Shown: positions 53,006-62,172 of the stretch, piece by piece
How the letters are laid out: each line of letters starts with the position of its first letter
Position numbering within the stretch: position 1 is the first letter of the stretch
NCBI GenBank assembly: GCA_017439305.1
Contig: JAFSJK010000053.1
Coordinates: forward strand, 52,497 to 116,496
Origin: Bacteroidales bacterium
GTDB lineage: Bacteria > Bacteroidota > Bacteroidia > Bacteroidales > UBA932
DNA: 64,000 nucleotides
Direction: 5' to 3'
Position numbers and translations under genes: made by a program
Notes under the pieces: generated by a model
Seen by the model: the letters and a program-made list of their open reading frames with translations, nothing else
Databases searched by the model: none
Told to the model about the DNA's origin: nothing

Positions 53006-55971
53006 GGGCCGCCGAGCCAGGAGGCGGAAACGCCGATGGAGCAGGGGAAGGGGGCCCAGAGGAAGTTGCCTAGTTCCACCGTGAGATCCGCACCGGCACT
53101 GAAGAGGGAGGAGGATACCGCCTTGCCCTCGCTGTTCCGGGCGCCGCCGAAGGTGGTCCAGTCCACGTGCGGAATCAACAGGAAATGAGAGAGGTAGGCG
53201 ACCGGAGAGAACCAGGAAATGTCTCCCACGTAAATGGGGATGGCATAATCGGCCGTCAGGCGAAGTTGGCGGGCCGATTTCCGGGCGATGTCGGTTCCGT
53301 CGGCCGCTGTGAAACCGCGCGGGACGATCTGCACGCAATTCTCTCCAAAGGGCGCGCCCGTGGGGATCTGGCATTGGCCGATGGCGGTCAGCCGGAGGCC
53401 CTGGGTGCGGGTGAACCCCGGCACGTACCCGTACAGATAGCCGTAATAGGACGGCGAGAAAATCCTCTCCAGGGCGGGCCGGAAACTGGCGCCGGTCTCG
53501 GCCCCGATTCCCCACCGGGGATATACCTGGCTGTCGGCGACCGGAAGCATCCGGTAGCCGCGCACCGAGGCGCGAAGGGTCTGCATCGGTCGGTTTTGTC
53601 CGGGCTGATAGCCCATGAAGGAGAGGTGCGCTCCGCCCCGGATGAAGTCGCTGCTGGCCGAGAGGTCCAACGTGCCGTTGTCGAACAGGCTGTTCGAGAT
53701 GGCCCATTGGACCTGGGGAACCCAGCCTTGCTGGATGCCGCTCTTGTTGTTGCGGAAGGGAATGTAGGCCTTGAGGGCACCAGTCCAGACGGGGCCGGAA
53801 ATGTCCTGCCGGACTGCCGCAAAGCCCGTGTCGTCGGTGTATTCCCTGCGCTGGAAGCGGTATTGGGCCGCCCCGGCGTCATACAGGTCAAAGGAGGCTT
53901 CCAGGACGGGGAAGAGCCCGGTATAGGTGAACTGCAGATGGCCGGAATGCCGCCATTCGGACGGCTTGTCCGGGTCGGGATGGGCGGAATAGCCGACCGT
54001 GCCCCAGGCCGTTCCCAGGTCGTTCTGGAACAGGCCGGTCAGACCCGGGGAGGCCGTGTCGTAACTGAAGTCGCCGCTCAGGGATTCCACCGCGTCGTAA
54101 TTGAAATACAGGGGAGCCCAGGAGTGGAACTTTATGAGATGCAGGGGTTTACGGTAAGGCTTGGGGTCGCTGGCCGTCGTGCCGGGTTCCGGATGGACGC
54201 CGGCCTCCGCCAGCAGGGTATGTTCCTGTTCCGTCAGCCTTTCCGCCACCCGGTCGCGATGGACCTCCCGGATGTCCACTTCCACCGGCTGCGGTTCCCG
54301 GGCCCGGAAGATGGCCATTCCTTCCGGGGTCGGGGAAGAGAACCAGAGTTCTCCGTCGTCACTGCGGGAATAGTCGTTTCCGCCATAGCGGGTGTTCGTG
54401 AGTTGCCAGCCGTGTCCGGTGAAAGGGTCATACCGGTACAGTTCCTTGACGCCGCTTCGGTCGCTGACGAATTCCAGGACATCGCCCCCATCCAGGTTCT
54501 CCATAGTCTGGATGCTGGGTTCCAGGACGCAGGTCCAGCCGTCCTCCCGGAGCTGCCAGATTCCGAAGCCCCGGTCGTCCACGCCCAGGCAATAAACATT
54601 TTCCCCAATCCAGGCCGATTCCGTGAGCTGGACGCCTTCGGGAGCCGGGGTCCGGCGCAGGATCCGTCCGTCTTCTTCACTGACCAGCAGCAGGTTGCTT
54701 CCGCCTTGGACGGGGTACTCCACCACGGCCAGGCCGCCGGGACCGGGTTGGGGGTTGTAGAGTCGTCCTTCCAACGTAAGGTCGTGTCGTTGCTTCCCCT
54801 CCATGTCCGTCCACCGGATGATGGACTTTCCATCCAAGGTCCAGCGCCGTCCGGGAAGGGTCTCCGTCCAATAGATCCGGTCTTCGCCGGGATAAAAGGA
54901 ACTGGCCTGGTCGGCAAAGGCTCCCAGGTCGTGCTCCGTTCCGTCCGGATCGATGCGGACGAGCCGCTTGTCCGTGGTCTTTCCTTCCTTGAAAGCGAAG
55001 TATTTCCCGTCAATCCAGGATCCGCAGGTGTAGTCGGTGGCGAAAGAGGGCCTCGCGGTCACCTGCGCCATTTTCATGAAGGGGCCGCGGGCTTCGGCTT
55101 CCTCGGCCCAGATAGCATGAAAGCCCTCCTGGATTTCCCGGAAGGAATCCTTGAACCTCTTCCCGGAGACGCGGCGGATATACCGCTGCAGGGCGGCGAC
55201 GGGGAAGGGATGCTTGCAGACGTGGTCGAAATAATCGGCCGTGAAGGCGGGCTGGTCGTAGAAGTACCGCATTCCCGCGACGGTCATGTACCCGACGGTA
55301 TAGTAGTCCGGTCCGGCCTTCTTGAAGGAGCCATAGATCCATTGGTACCAGTCACGCCAGTCGCCGTCATCGAAAGCAAGGTGATAATAGTTGAGGAAAT
55401 CGGCGCTCCGGCCGCGTCCGGAGGCAGTCAGGGCGGTTTCCGCCACCACGGCATCGCCTTCCAGCAGCACCGGCGGGGTGAACAGGGCAGACACGGCGCC
55501 CGGCCACATTTCACCGACAAGGTAGTTCACCCAGCGGAACGGGCGCCGGTAGGCCAGTTGCATCTGGGCCACGTGCCGGGATTCGTGGACCGTGAGCTGG
55601 GTGAGCCAGGACTGGGGCAGGGAACCGTAGGGTTCGGGATGGGTGTACAGGTCCATCGTTTTCGGCGCCCAGGCCACCGAGCCGTTGGAATAGGGATGAT
55701 GGGGGTGGAGGACGACGGGCAACCGGCCCCATTGGAGGCTGGCGGGAGACATCCCTGCGCTTTGGCCGACAAGGGGTTGCCATTTTTCCAGATCCAGGAG
55801 GTAGGAACGGGCCAGAGAGTCCAGGCCTCTCGGATAGAGGGTCCGGTAATGCGTGGCGTCCATGGTGGACCAGGCGCCAAAAGGGTCGGTCCCGCTCTGG
55901 TAGAACTGGGCCGAAGCGACCGTGCACGGGGCAAGGGCGGCAAGCAGAAGAAGGGTCCGGCGGATCCGCAT
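52924..55971 (-). CDS. Outer membrane protein with HExxH metalloprotease-like, propeller and barrel domains
   Basis: 1015 residues. Signal peptide about 1-21 (ending TVASAQ). Residues 125-180 hold HESRH (His129, Glu130, His133) and LLEGDA with Glu171, the two halves of a gluzincin-type zinc site. From about 310 to 560 runs a beta-propeller of TolB/PD40 type (IDPDGTEHDLGAFADQ, WTDMEGKQRHDLTL, LYRYDPFTGHGWQL, WFSSPTPEGMAIF). The last 400 residues alternate as a beta-barrel, ending SIELIFSLDI, so the protein probably sits in the outer membrane. It resembles the Peptidase_MA plus propeller arrangement. Transcribed alone, diverging from the thioredoxin-like gene. Confidence 0.75.
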   Translation of the reverse strand: MRIRRTLLLLAALAPCTVASAQFYQSGTDPFGAWSTMDATHYRTLYPRGLDSLARSYLLDLEKWQPLVGQSAGMSPASLQWGRLPVVLHPHHPYSNGSVAWAPKTMDLYTHPEPYGSLPQSWLTQLTVHESRHVAQMQLAYRRPFRWVNYLVGEMWPGAVSALFTPPVLLEGDAVVAETALTASGRGRSADFLNYYHLAFDDGDWRDWYQWIYGSFKKAGPDYYTVGYMTVAGMRYFYDQPAFTADYFDHVCKHPFPVAALQRYIRRVSGKRFKDSFREIQEGFHAIWAEEAEARGPFMKMAQVTARPSFATDYTCGSWIDGKYFAFKEGKTTDKRLVRIDPDGTEHDLGAFADQASSFYPGEDRIYWTETLPGRRWTLDGKSIIRWTDMEGKQRHDLTLEGRLYNPQPGPGGLAVVEYPVQGGSNLLLVSEEDGRILRRTPAPEGVQLTESAWIGENVYCLGVDDRGFGIWQLREDGWTCVLEPSIQTMENLDGGDVLEFVSDRSGVKELYRYDPFTGHGWQLTNTRYGGNDYSRSDDGELWFSSPTPEGMAIFRAREPQPVEVDIREVHRDRVAERLTEQEHTLLAEAGVHPEPGTTASDPKPYRKPLHLIKFHSWAPLYFNYDAVESLSGDFSYDTASPGLTGLFQNDLGTAWGTVGYSAHPDPDKPSEWRHSGHLQFTYTGLFPVLEASFDLYDAGAAQYRFQRREYTDDTGFAAVRQDISGPVWTGALKAYIPFRNNKSGIQQGWVPQVQWAISNSLFDNGTLDLSASSDFIRGGAHLSFMGYQPGQNRPMQTLRASVRGYRMLPVADSQVYPRWGIGAETGASFRPALERIFSPSYYGYLYGYVPGFTRTQGLRLTAIGQCQIPTGAPFGENCVQIVPRGFTAADGTDIARKSARQLRLTADYAIPIYVGDISWFSPVAYLSHFLLIPHVDWTTFGGARNSEGKAVSSSLFSAGADLTVELGNFLWAPFPCSIGVSASWLGGPYFDTLAKASEDGRKPFSIELIFSLDI

Positions 55972-56011
55972 GGCAGGAACAAAATAACGCGACGGAGGGT
56001 TTCTGTTTTTA

Positions 56012-56019
56012 CAAAACTA
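56012..56019 (-). promoter_or_regulatory. -7 promoter box for the propeller/barrel protein
   Basis: CAAAACTA reads TAGTTTTG on the minus strand, a TAnnTTTG match 40 bp before the start at 55971. Confidence 0.5.
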
Positions 56020-56031
56020 ATATTTTTTGTT

Positions 56032-56039
56032 TAATTTTG
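56032..56039 (+). promoter_or_regulatory. -7 promoter box for the thioredoxin-like lipoprotein
   Basis: TAATTTTG matches TAnnTTTG, 31 bp before the ATG at 56071, with a T-run near the -33 position. It lies 12 bp from the opposing box, forming a compact divergent promoter. Confidence 0.55.
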
Positions 56040-56070
56040 TCCCATCCGTCCATAGAATCGGAGGTAGAAA

Positions 56071-57021
56071 ATGCGTAATTATTTGCTGCTTATAGGGATA
56101 GCACTCCTGTGCTCCTGCGGGCCCCGGGGAGGGAAACCGGCCCCTGTCCCGGTGCGGGATTTCCCGCAGGCGGACGTTCCGTCCATGTATACGGAGGAAG
56201 CGGAACGGCTGGGGTATGTGGTCCTTCATTTCTGGGACCGTTTCACGGATACCGCCAAGGTCTATGCCTGTGATTCCACCGTGGTGAACGGGGTCCGGAC
56301 CGATGCGCTCGAATCCCAGGTGGGACTGTATGCCACCCTGCTGGACCAGGTTCCCCTGGAGGAAGGCGTGCGCTCCGTTTCCCGGCTCTTCGACCGGATT
56401 GAAGCCTTCGAGCGCAAGTATCCGGAATCCAATGTGTTTGAAGAACTTTGCCGGCAGACGTCACGGTATCTCTACGACCCGAACTCCCCTGTCCGGAACG
56501 AAGACTTCTACCGTCCCTTCGTGGAAAAACTGGCAGCGTCCGACCTCATTGACGACGGTTACCGGAGAGGCTATGAGTGGGATGCCCGGATGTGCCGGTT
56601 GAACGGGGTTGGCATGCAGGCCGCGGACTTCCCTTTCACCGATACCCGCGGAAAGCTGCGTACGCTGCACGGGGTGAAGGCCGAATACACCCTGTTGATC
56701 TTTGCGAACCCGGGCTGCAATGCCTGTCAGGAAATCACGGCCGCAATGAAAGCCTCCCCTGCGATCTCCGCCCTGGTGGACTCCCGCCGCCTGAAGGTCG
56801 TGGACGTGTATATCGACCAGGAAATCGACGATTGGAAGGCCCACATCGCCGATTATCCCGCCGACTGGATCAATGGCTACGACCAGGATTACTCCATCCG
56901 GACGGACCTTGTCTATAACATCCGCGCCATCCCGTCCATCTATCTGCTGGACAAGGACAAGACCGTCCTGATGAAAGACGCCCCGCAGGAGAAGGTCCTG
57001 GGGGCGCTGGAAAGACTTTAG
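56071..57021 (+). CDS. Thioredoxin-fold lipoprotein (DUF5106-like N-terminus)
   Basis: 316 residues. Lipobox LCSC with Cys16. N-terminal helical domain (about 35-170), like DUF5106 domains that precede thioredoxin folds in Bacteroidetes, then a thioredoxin-like domain with the redox pair CNAC (Cys216, Cys219) in FANPGCNACQEI and the cis-Pro loop IRAIPSIYLLDKDK. Likely a periplasmic disulfide reductase or oxidoreductase. Ends 15 bp before the convergent galM stop. Confidence 0.82.
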   Translation: MRNYLLLIGIALLCSCGPRGGKPAPVPVRDFPQADVPSMYTEEAERLGYVVLHFWDRFTDTAKVYACDSTVVNGVRTDALESQVGLYATLLDQVPLEEGVRSVSRLFDRIEAFERKYPESNVFEELCRQTSRYLYDPNSPVRNEDFYRPFVEKLAASDLIDDGYRRGYEWDARMCRLNGVGMQAADFPFTDTRGKLRTLHGVKAEYTLLIFANPGCNACQEITAAMKASPAISALVDSRRLKVVDVYIDQEIDDWKAHIADYPADWINGYDQDYSIRTDLVYNIRAIPSIYLLDKDKTVLMKDAPQEKVLGALERL

Positions 57022-57036
57022 CCGCCGACTTTGCCG

Positions 57037-58080
57037 CTAGGCCGTGAAGGCCCAGATGATCGCCTCTTCGAAGACTTCGCCGGGGCGGAGGACCGTCGTG
57101 GGGAAGCCGGGCTGGTTGGGGGCGTCCGGCGTGTGCTGGCATTCGATGGCCACGGCATCGTAGTCCTCGAATTCGTGGCCGGCCTTGCCCTTCGGGCAGC
57201 CCTTGAGCCAGTTTCCGGTGTACACCTGTACGGCAGGCTGGGTGGTAATGACTTCTACCTTGCGGCCGGACTTGGCGCCCCAGAGTTCCGCGGCCGTCGC
57301 GAGCTGGCCGGGCATGGCGCCGTCGATGAGCCAGCAGTGGTCATAGCCCTTGCCGATCTTGAGCGCTTCGAAATCCGCGTGGATGTCCTGGCCGATGGGT
57401 TTGGCCTCCACGAAGTCCATCGGGGTTCCGGCGACGTCGGCCGGTTCGCCCAGCGGGATTTGCGTCGGGTCGGTCGGGAGGTACTGCGAGGCGTTCAGCT
57501 CCAGCTTGTGGTCCAGGACCGAGCCGCCTTCGCCGTCCAGGTTGAAATAGACGTGGTTCGTGAGGTTGACGACCGTTGGGGCGTCGGTTTCAGCGGTGAG
57601 GATGAGCTTGAGCTCGTTCTCTTCGCTCCACTCATAGTGGGCGACGACCTTCATGTTGCCGGGGAATCCCGCCTCGCCATCCTCGGAGAAGTACATGAAT
57701 TCCACGGCGTCCCCTTCGATGCGGCTGTCCCACACCTGGTTCTGGAATCCGTTCGGGCCACCGTGCAGGTGGTTGGGGCCGTTGTTGATGGGCAGGGTGT
57801 ATTCCTTTCCGTCCAGGGTGAACTTGCCTTTGGCGATGCGGTTCGCATAGCGCCCGGGGACCTTGCCCGCGCAAGGGCCGTCGGCCAGATAGTCCAGGGC
57901 GTTGGGATAGCCCAATACGACGTCGTCCAGCTTGCCGTCCTTGTCCGGAACGACGATGGATACGATGGCTGCGCCCAGGCTGCCCAGTTTCACGTAGGCT
58001 CCGGAGGCATTCTTGAGGGTGTACAGGAAGATATCCTTCCCGTCCGGGGCCTGGCCCCAAAGTTCTTTCTTGATTTCCAT
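57037..58080 (-). CDS. galM: Aldose 1-epimerase (galactose mutarotase)
   Basis: Interconverts alpha and beta galactose before GalK acts. 347 residues. Family motifs [19 protein letters not shown] with the catalytic His, [14 protein letters not shown] with the second His, and the C-terminal Glu region [14 protein letters not shown]. No signal peptide. A TATATTTG box lies 24 bp upstream on the minus strand, back to back with the thyA promoter. It is not clustered with galK. Confidence 0.95.
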   Translation of the reverse strand: MEIKKELWGQAPDGKDIFLYTLKNASGAYVKLGSLGAAIVSIVVPDKDGKLDDVVLGYPNALDYLADGPCAGKVPGRYANRIAKGKFTLDGKEYTLPINNGPNHLHGGPNGFQNQVWDSRIEGDAVEFMYFSEDGEAGFPGNMKVVAHYEWSEENELKLILTAETDAPTVVNLTNHVYFNLDGEGGSVLDHKLELNASQYLPTDPTQIPLGEPADVAGTPMDFVEAKPIGQDIHADFEALKIGKGYDHCWLIDGAMPGQLATAAELWGAKSGRKVEVITTQPAVQVYTGNWLKGCPKGKAGHEFEDYDAVAIECQHTPDAPNQPGFPTTVLRPGEVFEEAIIWAFTA

Positions 58081-58103
58081 AACCGTGTTATTTCACTCTT
58101 TTA

Positions 58104-58111
58104 CAAATATA
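58104..58111 (-). promoter_or_regulatory. -7 promoter box for galM
   Basis: CAAATATA reads TATATTTG on the minus strand, 23 bp before the galM start at 58080. It is the left half of a divergent pair with the thyA box. Confidence 0.6.
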
Positions 58112-58123
58112 ATAATTTCTTCG

Positions 58124-58131
58124 TACATTTG
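58124..58131 (+). promoter_or_regulatory. -7 promoter box for thyA
   Basis: TACATTTG matches TAnnTTTG and ends 6 bp before the ATG at 58138, so the thyA transcript would be nearly leaderless. The -33 is weak. Confidence 0.6.
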
Positions 58132-58137
58132 CATCCT

Positions 58138-58932
58138 ATGAAGCAATACCTGGATTTGTTGAGGCATATCCGCGCGAACGGCGTGATGAAGGAAGACCGT
58201 ACCGGGACGGGGACGCAAAGCGTGTTCGGCTATCAGATGCGGTTCGACCTTTCGGAGGGTTTCCCCCTCCTGACTACGAAAAAGGTTCACCTGAAGTCCA
58301 TCATCTATGAGCTCCTGTGGTTCATCGCCGGGGATACGAACGTGAAGTATCTCCAGGACCACGGGGTGACCATCTGGGATGAATGGGCCGACGAAAACGG
58401 CGACCTGGGCCCGGTCTATGGCCACCAGTGGCGCTCGTGGCCCGCTCCGGAAGGACGGGTCATCGACCAGCTTTCGATGGTCATCGACACGATTCGCCGG
58501 AATCCGGACTCCCGGAGGATGCTGGTGACGGCCTGGAATCCGGCCGAGGTGGACAAGATGGCCCTGCCGCCCTGCCACTGCCTGTTCCAGTTCTACGTGG
58601 CGGGCGGGAAGCTTTCCTGCCAGCTCTATCAGCGGAGTGCGGACGTCTTCCTCGGCGTTCCGTTCAATATCGCCTCCTATGCCCTGCTGACAATGATGAT
58701 CGCGCAGGTGTGCGGCCTCGAGCCCGGTGAGTTTGTCCATACGACGGGCGACACGCACATCTACCGGAATCACTTCGACCAGGTGGCCATCCAGCTTGCC
58801 CGCGAGCCCCGTCCGCTCCCCCGGATGCGGCTGAACCCGGACGTCAAGTCCCTCTTTGACTTCAAGTACGAGGATTTCACCCTGGAAGGCTACGATCCGT
58901 GGCCGGCCATCAAAGCCCCTGTCGCGGTGTAA
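58138..58932 (+). CDS. thyA: Thymidylate synthase
   Basis: Methylates dUMP to dTMP with methylene-tetrahydrofolate, releasing dihydrofolate. 264 residues, the E. coli length. [11 protein letters not shown] start, [18 protein letters not shown], catalytic Cys in [12 protein letters not shown], and [18 protein letters not shown] for dUMP binding. The frame is open far upstream but ATG 58138 fits the family start. folA follows after 1 bp, so dihydrofolate is recycled by the next product. Confidence 0.98.
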   Translation: MKQYLDLLRHIRANGVMKEDRTGTGTQSVFGYQMRFDLSEGFPLLTTKKVHLKSIIYELLWFIAGDTNVKYLQDHGVTIWDEWADENGDLGPVYGHQWRSWPAPEGRVIDQLSMVIDTIRRNPDSRRMLVTAWNPAEVDKMALPPCHCLFQFYVAGGKLSCQLYQRSADVFLGVPFNIASYALLTMMIAQVCGLEPGEFVHTTGDTHIYRNHFDQVAIQLAREPRPLPRMRLNPDVKSLFDFKYEDFTLEGYDPWPAIKAPVAV

Positions 58933-58933
58933 T

Positions 58934-59422
58934 ATGGAAAAGAGCCTGATCGTCGCCGTCGCCGACAACTATGCCATCGGCCGCAAGAACGCCCTGCTGT
59001 GGAACCTGCCGGGCGACATGAAGTATTTCCGCGAGCAGACGACCGGAAACGCCGTGATCATGGGCTGGATGACCTACCAGTCCATCGGCCGTCCGCTTCC
59101 CAAGCGCCACAACATCGTCATCTCCCTCTTCCCCTGGCCGGAAGCTCCGGCTGAAGTGACGGTTGTGAAAAGCCTGGAAGAGGCCTTTGATGCCGCCGGC
59201 GGACAGAAGGCCTTTGTGATCGGCGGCGCCTACACGTATGCCGAGGCCGTGGAAATCGTTGATACGATGTATATTACGCATGTGCATGACGCGCCGGAGG
59301 ATGCCGATGCTTTCTTCCCCGAAATCGACCCTGCCGTCTGGTGCGAAGAAAGCCGCAGCGAACTGCAGACGGATCCCGCGACCGGTATCACCTACGAATT
59401 CGTCGTGTACCGACGCCGGTAG
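58934..59422 (+). CDS. folA: Dihydrofolate reductase
   Basis: Reduces dihydrofolate to tetrahydrofolate with NADPH. 162 residues. Family motifs VAVADNYAIGRKNALLWNLP (substrate loop), DMKYFREQTTGNAVIMGWMT (NADPH region) and FVIGGAYTYAEAVE. The acidic active-site residue at the usual position after LWNLPGD is present. ATG 58934 lies 1 bp after the thyA stop. Followed 28 bp later by a transporter gene. Confidence 0.96.
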   Translation: MEKSLIVAVADNYAIGRKNALLWNLPGDMKYFREQTTGNAVIMGWMTYQSIGRPLPKRHNIVISLFPWPEAPAEVTVVKSLEEAFDAAGGQKAFVIGGAYTYAEAVEIVDTMYITHVHDAPEDADAFFPEIDPAVWCEESRSELQTDPATGITYEFVVYRRR

Positions 59423-59450
59423 GCCGGCCCTGAAAAGCGAACTTGACATT

Positions 59451-60809
59451 ATGAAAGAACGCGAGAATTTTGGCAGCCGGATGGCTGTTATCATGGCCCT
59501 TGCCGGATCGGCGATCGGACTGGGGAACATCTGGCGCTTCCCCTACCTGGTGGGCCAGAACGGCGGAGCTGCCTTCGTCATCGTCTATATCATCGCCACG
59601 CTGTTCATCTCCCTTCCCATCTTTTTCGCGGAATCCGTCATCGGACGCCGCAGTGGCGCGAACTGCCGGGGGGCGATGGAACGCCTTGCTCCTGGGACCA
59701 AGTGGAAATGGATGGGATTTCTCATGGTTTTCACCCCTTTGTGGATCGTCTCCTATTACAGCGTGGTCGGCGGCTGGTCGCTGGAATACCTTGTCCAGGC
59801 GCTGCGGTTGGATTTCATCCACACGACCCCGGAGAATCTGAGCGGATTGTTCGAGCGGTTCATTTCGCGTCCGTATGCCCCGGTGGCCTATCATTTGGCT
59901 TTCCTGGCCACGACCGTCACCATCGTTGCCTTGGGTGTGAAGTCCGGCATCGAGAAGTTCAGCAAGATCTGCCTGCCGGTCCTGTTCGTACTGGTGGTGG
60001 TCATCGCTGTTTTCTCAACCACGCTTCCGGGAGCACAGAAAGGTGTCGCATATCTGCTGAAGCCTGATTTCTCGAAAGTTACGCTAAAAACCTGCCTGGA
60101 TGCGCTGGGGCAGAGCTTCTATTCCCTGTCGCTGGGCATGGGCATTATCATCACCTACTCCTCCTATGTGAGCAAGAAGGAGAACCTGCTGGTTTCGGGG
60201 GTGGGAACGGCCGTTTCGGACCTCCTGTTTGCCTTGTTGGCAGGCCTTGCCATCATGCCGGCCGTGTTTGCCGCGGGCATCGAGCCCGGCAGCGGACCCG
60301 GCCTGATTTTCGATACCCTGCCCTACATTTTCGCGCAGATGGGCCTGCAGATGCCTTGGCTCAGCTCCATCGCCGCCATCCTGTTTTTCGTGACCATCCT
60401 CTTTGCCGCTCTCACCTCTTCCGTCTCCCTGATCGAGGTGGGCGTGGCTTATCTGACGGAGGAAAAGGGGTTGAAGCGGGGATGGGCCTGCGTGCTGCTG
60501 TTCTTCCTTTGCGGGGCCGTCGGCGTCCTGTGTTCCCTGTCCTTCGGCCCGCTTGCCGGAACGAAGGTCTTCGGCCTGGGCCTGTTCGATTTTGCCGACA
60601 CTTTCGCGTCCAACGTCCTGCTGACCCTCGGCGGCCTCCTGGTCGTCCTGTTCGTGGGTTGGAAAATGGCCCGTCCCGACGTGTTTGATGAATTTACCAA
60701 CGGCGGAACGAAGCGGGCCAATGTATTCTGGTTCAAGTTCTTCTACTTCATGATCCGGTACGTCGCCCCCGTCGGCGTAGCCATCCTCTTCATCTCCAAC
60801 CTTCTATGA
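59451..60809 (+). CDS. NSS (SNF/SLC6-like) sodium-dependent transporter 1
   Basis: 452 residues and about 12 membrane helices. Family motif GSAIGLGNIWRFPYLVGQNGG in TM1 with the unwound sodium/substrate segment, and GMGIIITYSSYVSKKENL in the TM6-7 region. LeuT-fold symporter for an amino acid or related compound; substrate unknown. ATG 59451 (MKERENFGSRM) lies after folA; longer in-frame extensions have no membrane sense. It overlaps the second transporter by 4 bp. The paralogue may have arisen by tandem duplication. Confidence 0.93.
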   Translation: MKERENFGSRMAVIMALAGSAIGLGNIWRFPYLVGQNGGAAFVIVYIIATLFISLPIFFAESVIGRRSGANCRGAMERLAPGTKWKWMGFLMVFTPLWIVSYYSVVGGWSLEYLVQALRLDFIHTTPENLSGLFERFISRPYAPVAYHLAFLATTVTIVALGVKSGIEKFSKICLPVLFVLVVVIAVFSTTLPGAQKGVAYLLKPDFSKVTLKTCLDALGQSFYSLSLGMGIIITYSSYVSKKENLLVSGVGTAVSDLLFALLAGLAIMPAVFAAGIEPGSGPGLIFDTLPYIFAQMGLQMPWLSSIAAILFFVTILFAALTSSVSLIEVGVAYLTEEKGLKRGWACVLLFFLCGAVGVLCSLSFGPLAGTKVFGLGLFDFADTFASNVLLTLGGLLVVLFVGWKMARPDVFDEFTNGGTKRANVFWFKFFYFMIRYVAPVGVAILFISNLL

Positions 60810-62167
60810 GCCCCCGCGAGAATTTCGGAAGCCGTTTCGCCGTCATCATGGCGATGGCCGGGTCCGCGGTGGGCCTCGGCAACATCTGGCGTTTCCCTTA
60901 CATGGTCGGGGAACACGGCGGCGCCGCGTTCATCATCCTGTACATGCTGGCCAGTTTCATCCTGGTGCTGCCCATCTTCTTTGCGGAGACCATCATCGGC
61001 CGCCGCAGCCGTCAGGGCACCTTCGGGGCGATGGAAAAGCTGGCACCCGGAACACGCTGGAAGTGGCTGGGACTCTTCACCGTCTTTTCCCCCATCATCA
61101 TCCTGAGCTACTATAGCGTCGTGGGCGGCTGGTCGGTGGAATACCTGTATAAGGCTGTTTGCCTGGACTTTACGAATACTCCGCCGGCGGATATCCAGGG
61201 CTTTTTCGGCGCTTTCATCTCTTCTTCCGGCGGCCCGGTCGCCGTCCATACCATCTTCATGCTGCTGGTGGCTGGCATCGTGCTGGCCGGCGTGAAAAAG
61301 GGGATCGAAGGGTTCACCAAGGTCACGATGCCGGTCCTGTTCGTCCTGATCATCGCCCTGGCCGTTTATTCCGTGACGCTCCCGGGTGCCGGGGAGGGTG
61401 TCGTCTACCTGGTCAAGCCGGATTTCTCCAAGGTCGATGCGCATGCGGTCGCCGCAGCAATGGGCCAGGCCTTTTTCTCGTTGTCCCTGGGTGTCGGCAC
61501 GATCCTGACCTATGCCTCGTATATGCGGAAGGATGAGAATATCCTGGCATCAGGCGTGGGGACGGCGGTGTCTGACCTGCTGTTCGCCATCATCGCCGGC
61601 TTTGCTGTGATGCCGGCTGTCTTCGCCGCAGGCATCGCCCCCGGCGCCGGCCCCGGTTTGGTCTTCGACACGCTGCCCTTCATTTTCAACAAGATGGGTG
61701 CATCCGCTCCTTGGCTCAGCGCCGTGGTATCCATCGTCTTCTTCGTGACCATTCTGGTCGCGGCTTTGACCTCGGCCATTTCGATGATGGAAGTGGGGGT
61801 CGCTTACCTGACGGAAGAAAAGGGGATGCGCCGGGGCACGGCCGTCCTGGCCATCACGGCTTTCGCCTGGGCCGTAGGCGTGCTGTGCAGCCTGTCCTTC
61901 GGCCCGTTGGCGGAGGTTAAACTCTTGGGAAACAGCATTTTTGACTTCCTGGATAAACTCTGTTCCAACTGGCTTCTCCCCGCCGGCGGCCTTCTATTCA
62001 CTATCTTCGTAGGTTGGAGAATGTCCCGGCCCGAAGTCTACGACGAATTCACCAACGGCGGCACGCTGAAGGCAAACGTACGTATATTCAACGTGGTTTG
62101 GTTCCTCCTCCGTTACGTCGCGCCCGTGGGAATCGTTATCGTATTCCTGACCAATCTGGTTCTTTGA
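60806..62167 (+). CDS. NSS (SNF/SLC6-like) sodium-dependent transporter 2
   Basis: 453 residues, about 12 helices. TM1 motif GSAVGLGNIWRFPYMVGEHGG, and GVGTILTYASYMRKDENI in the TM6-7 region. The chain is co-linear with its neighbour throughout (same start RENFGSRFAVIMAM and end RYVAPVGI), a clear tandem duplicate, but with many substitutions, so different substrates are possible. The ATG lies in the stop of the first gene (ATGA). The stop at 62167 is 5 bp before a foldable inverted-repeat element. Confidence 0.93.
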   Translation: MSPRENFGSRFAVIMAMAGSAVGLGNIWRFPYMVGEHGGAAFIILYMLASFILVLPIFFAETIIGRRSRQGTFGAMEKLAPGTRWKWLGLFTVFSPIIILSYYSVVGGWSVEYLYKAVCLDFTNTPPADIQGFFGAFISSSGGPVAVHTIFMLLVAGIVLAGVKKGIEGFTKVTMPVLFVLIIALAVYSVTLPGAGEGVVYLVKPDFSKVDAHAVAAAMGQAFFSLSLGVGTILTYASYMRKDENILASGVGTAVSDLLFAIIAGFAVMPAVFAAGIAPGAGPGLVFDTLPFIFNKMGASAPWLSAVVSIVFFVTILVAALTSAISMMEVGVAYLTEEKGMRRGTAVLAITAFAWAVGVLCSLSFGPLAEVKLLGNSIFDFLDKLCSNWLLPAGGLLFTIFVGWRMSRPEVYDEFTNGGTLKANVRIFNVVWFLLRYVAPVGIVIVFLTNLVL

Positions 62168-62172
62168 GACGA

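Noticed and set aside
53167-56034. A 955-codon plus-strand frame opposite the propeller/barrel gene
   Set aside because: Shadow of the minus-strand gene, which has a signal peptide and domain motifs.
57031-58137. In-frame extension before thyA
   Set aside because: It is antisense to galM; thyA begins at 58138 just after its promoter box.
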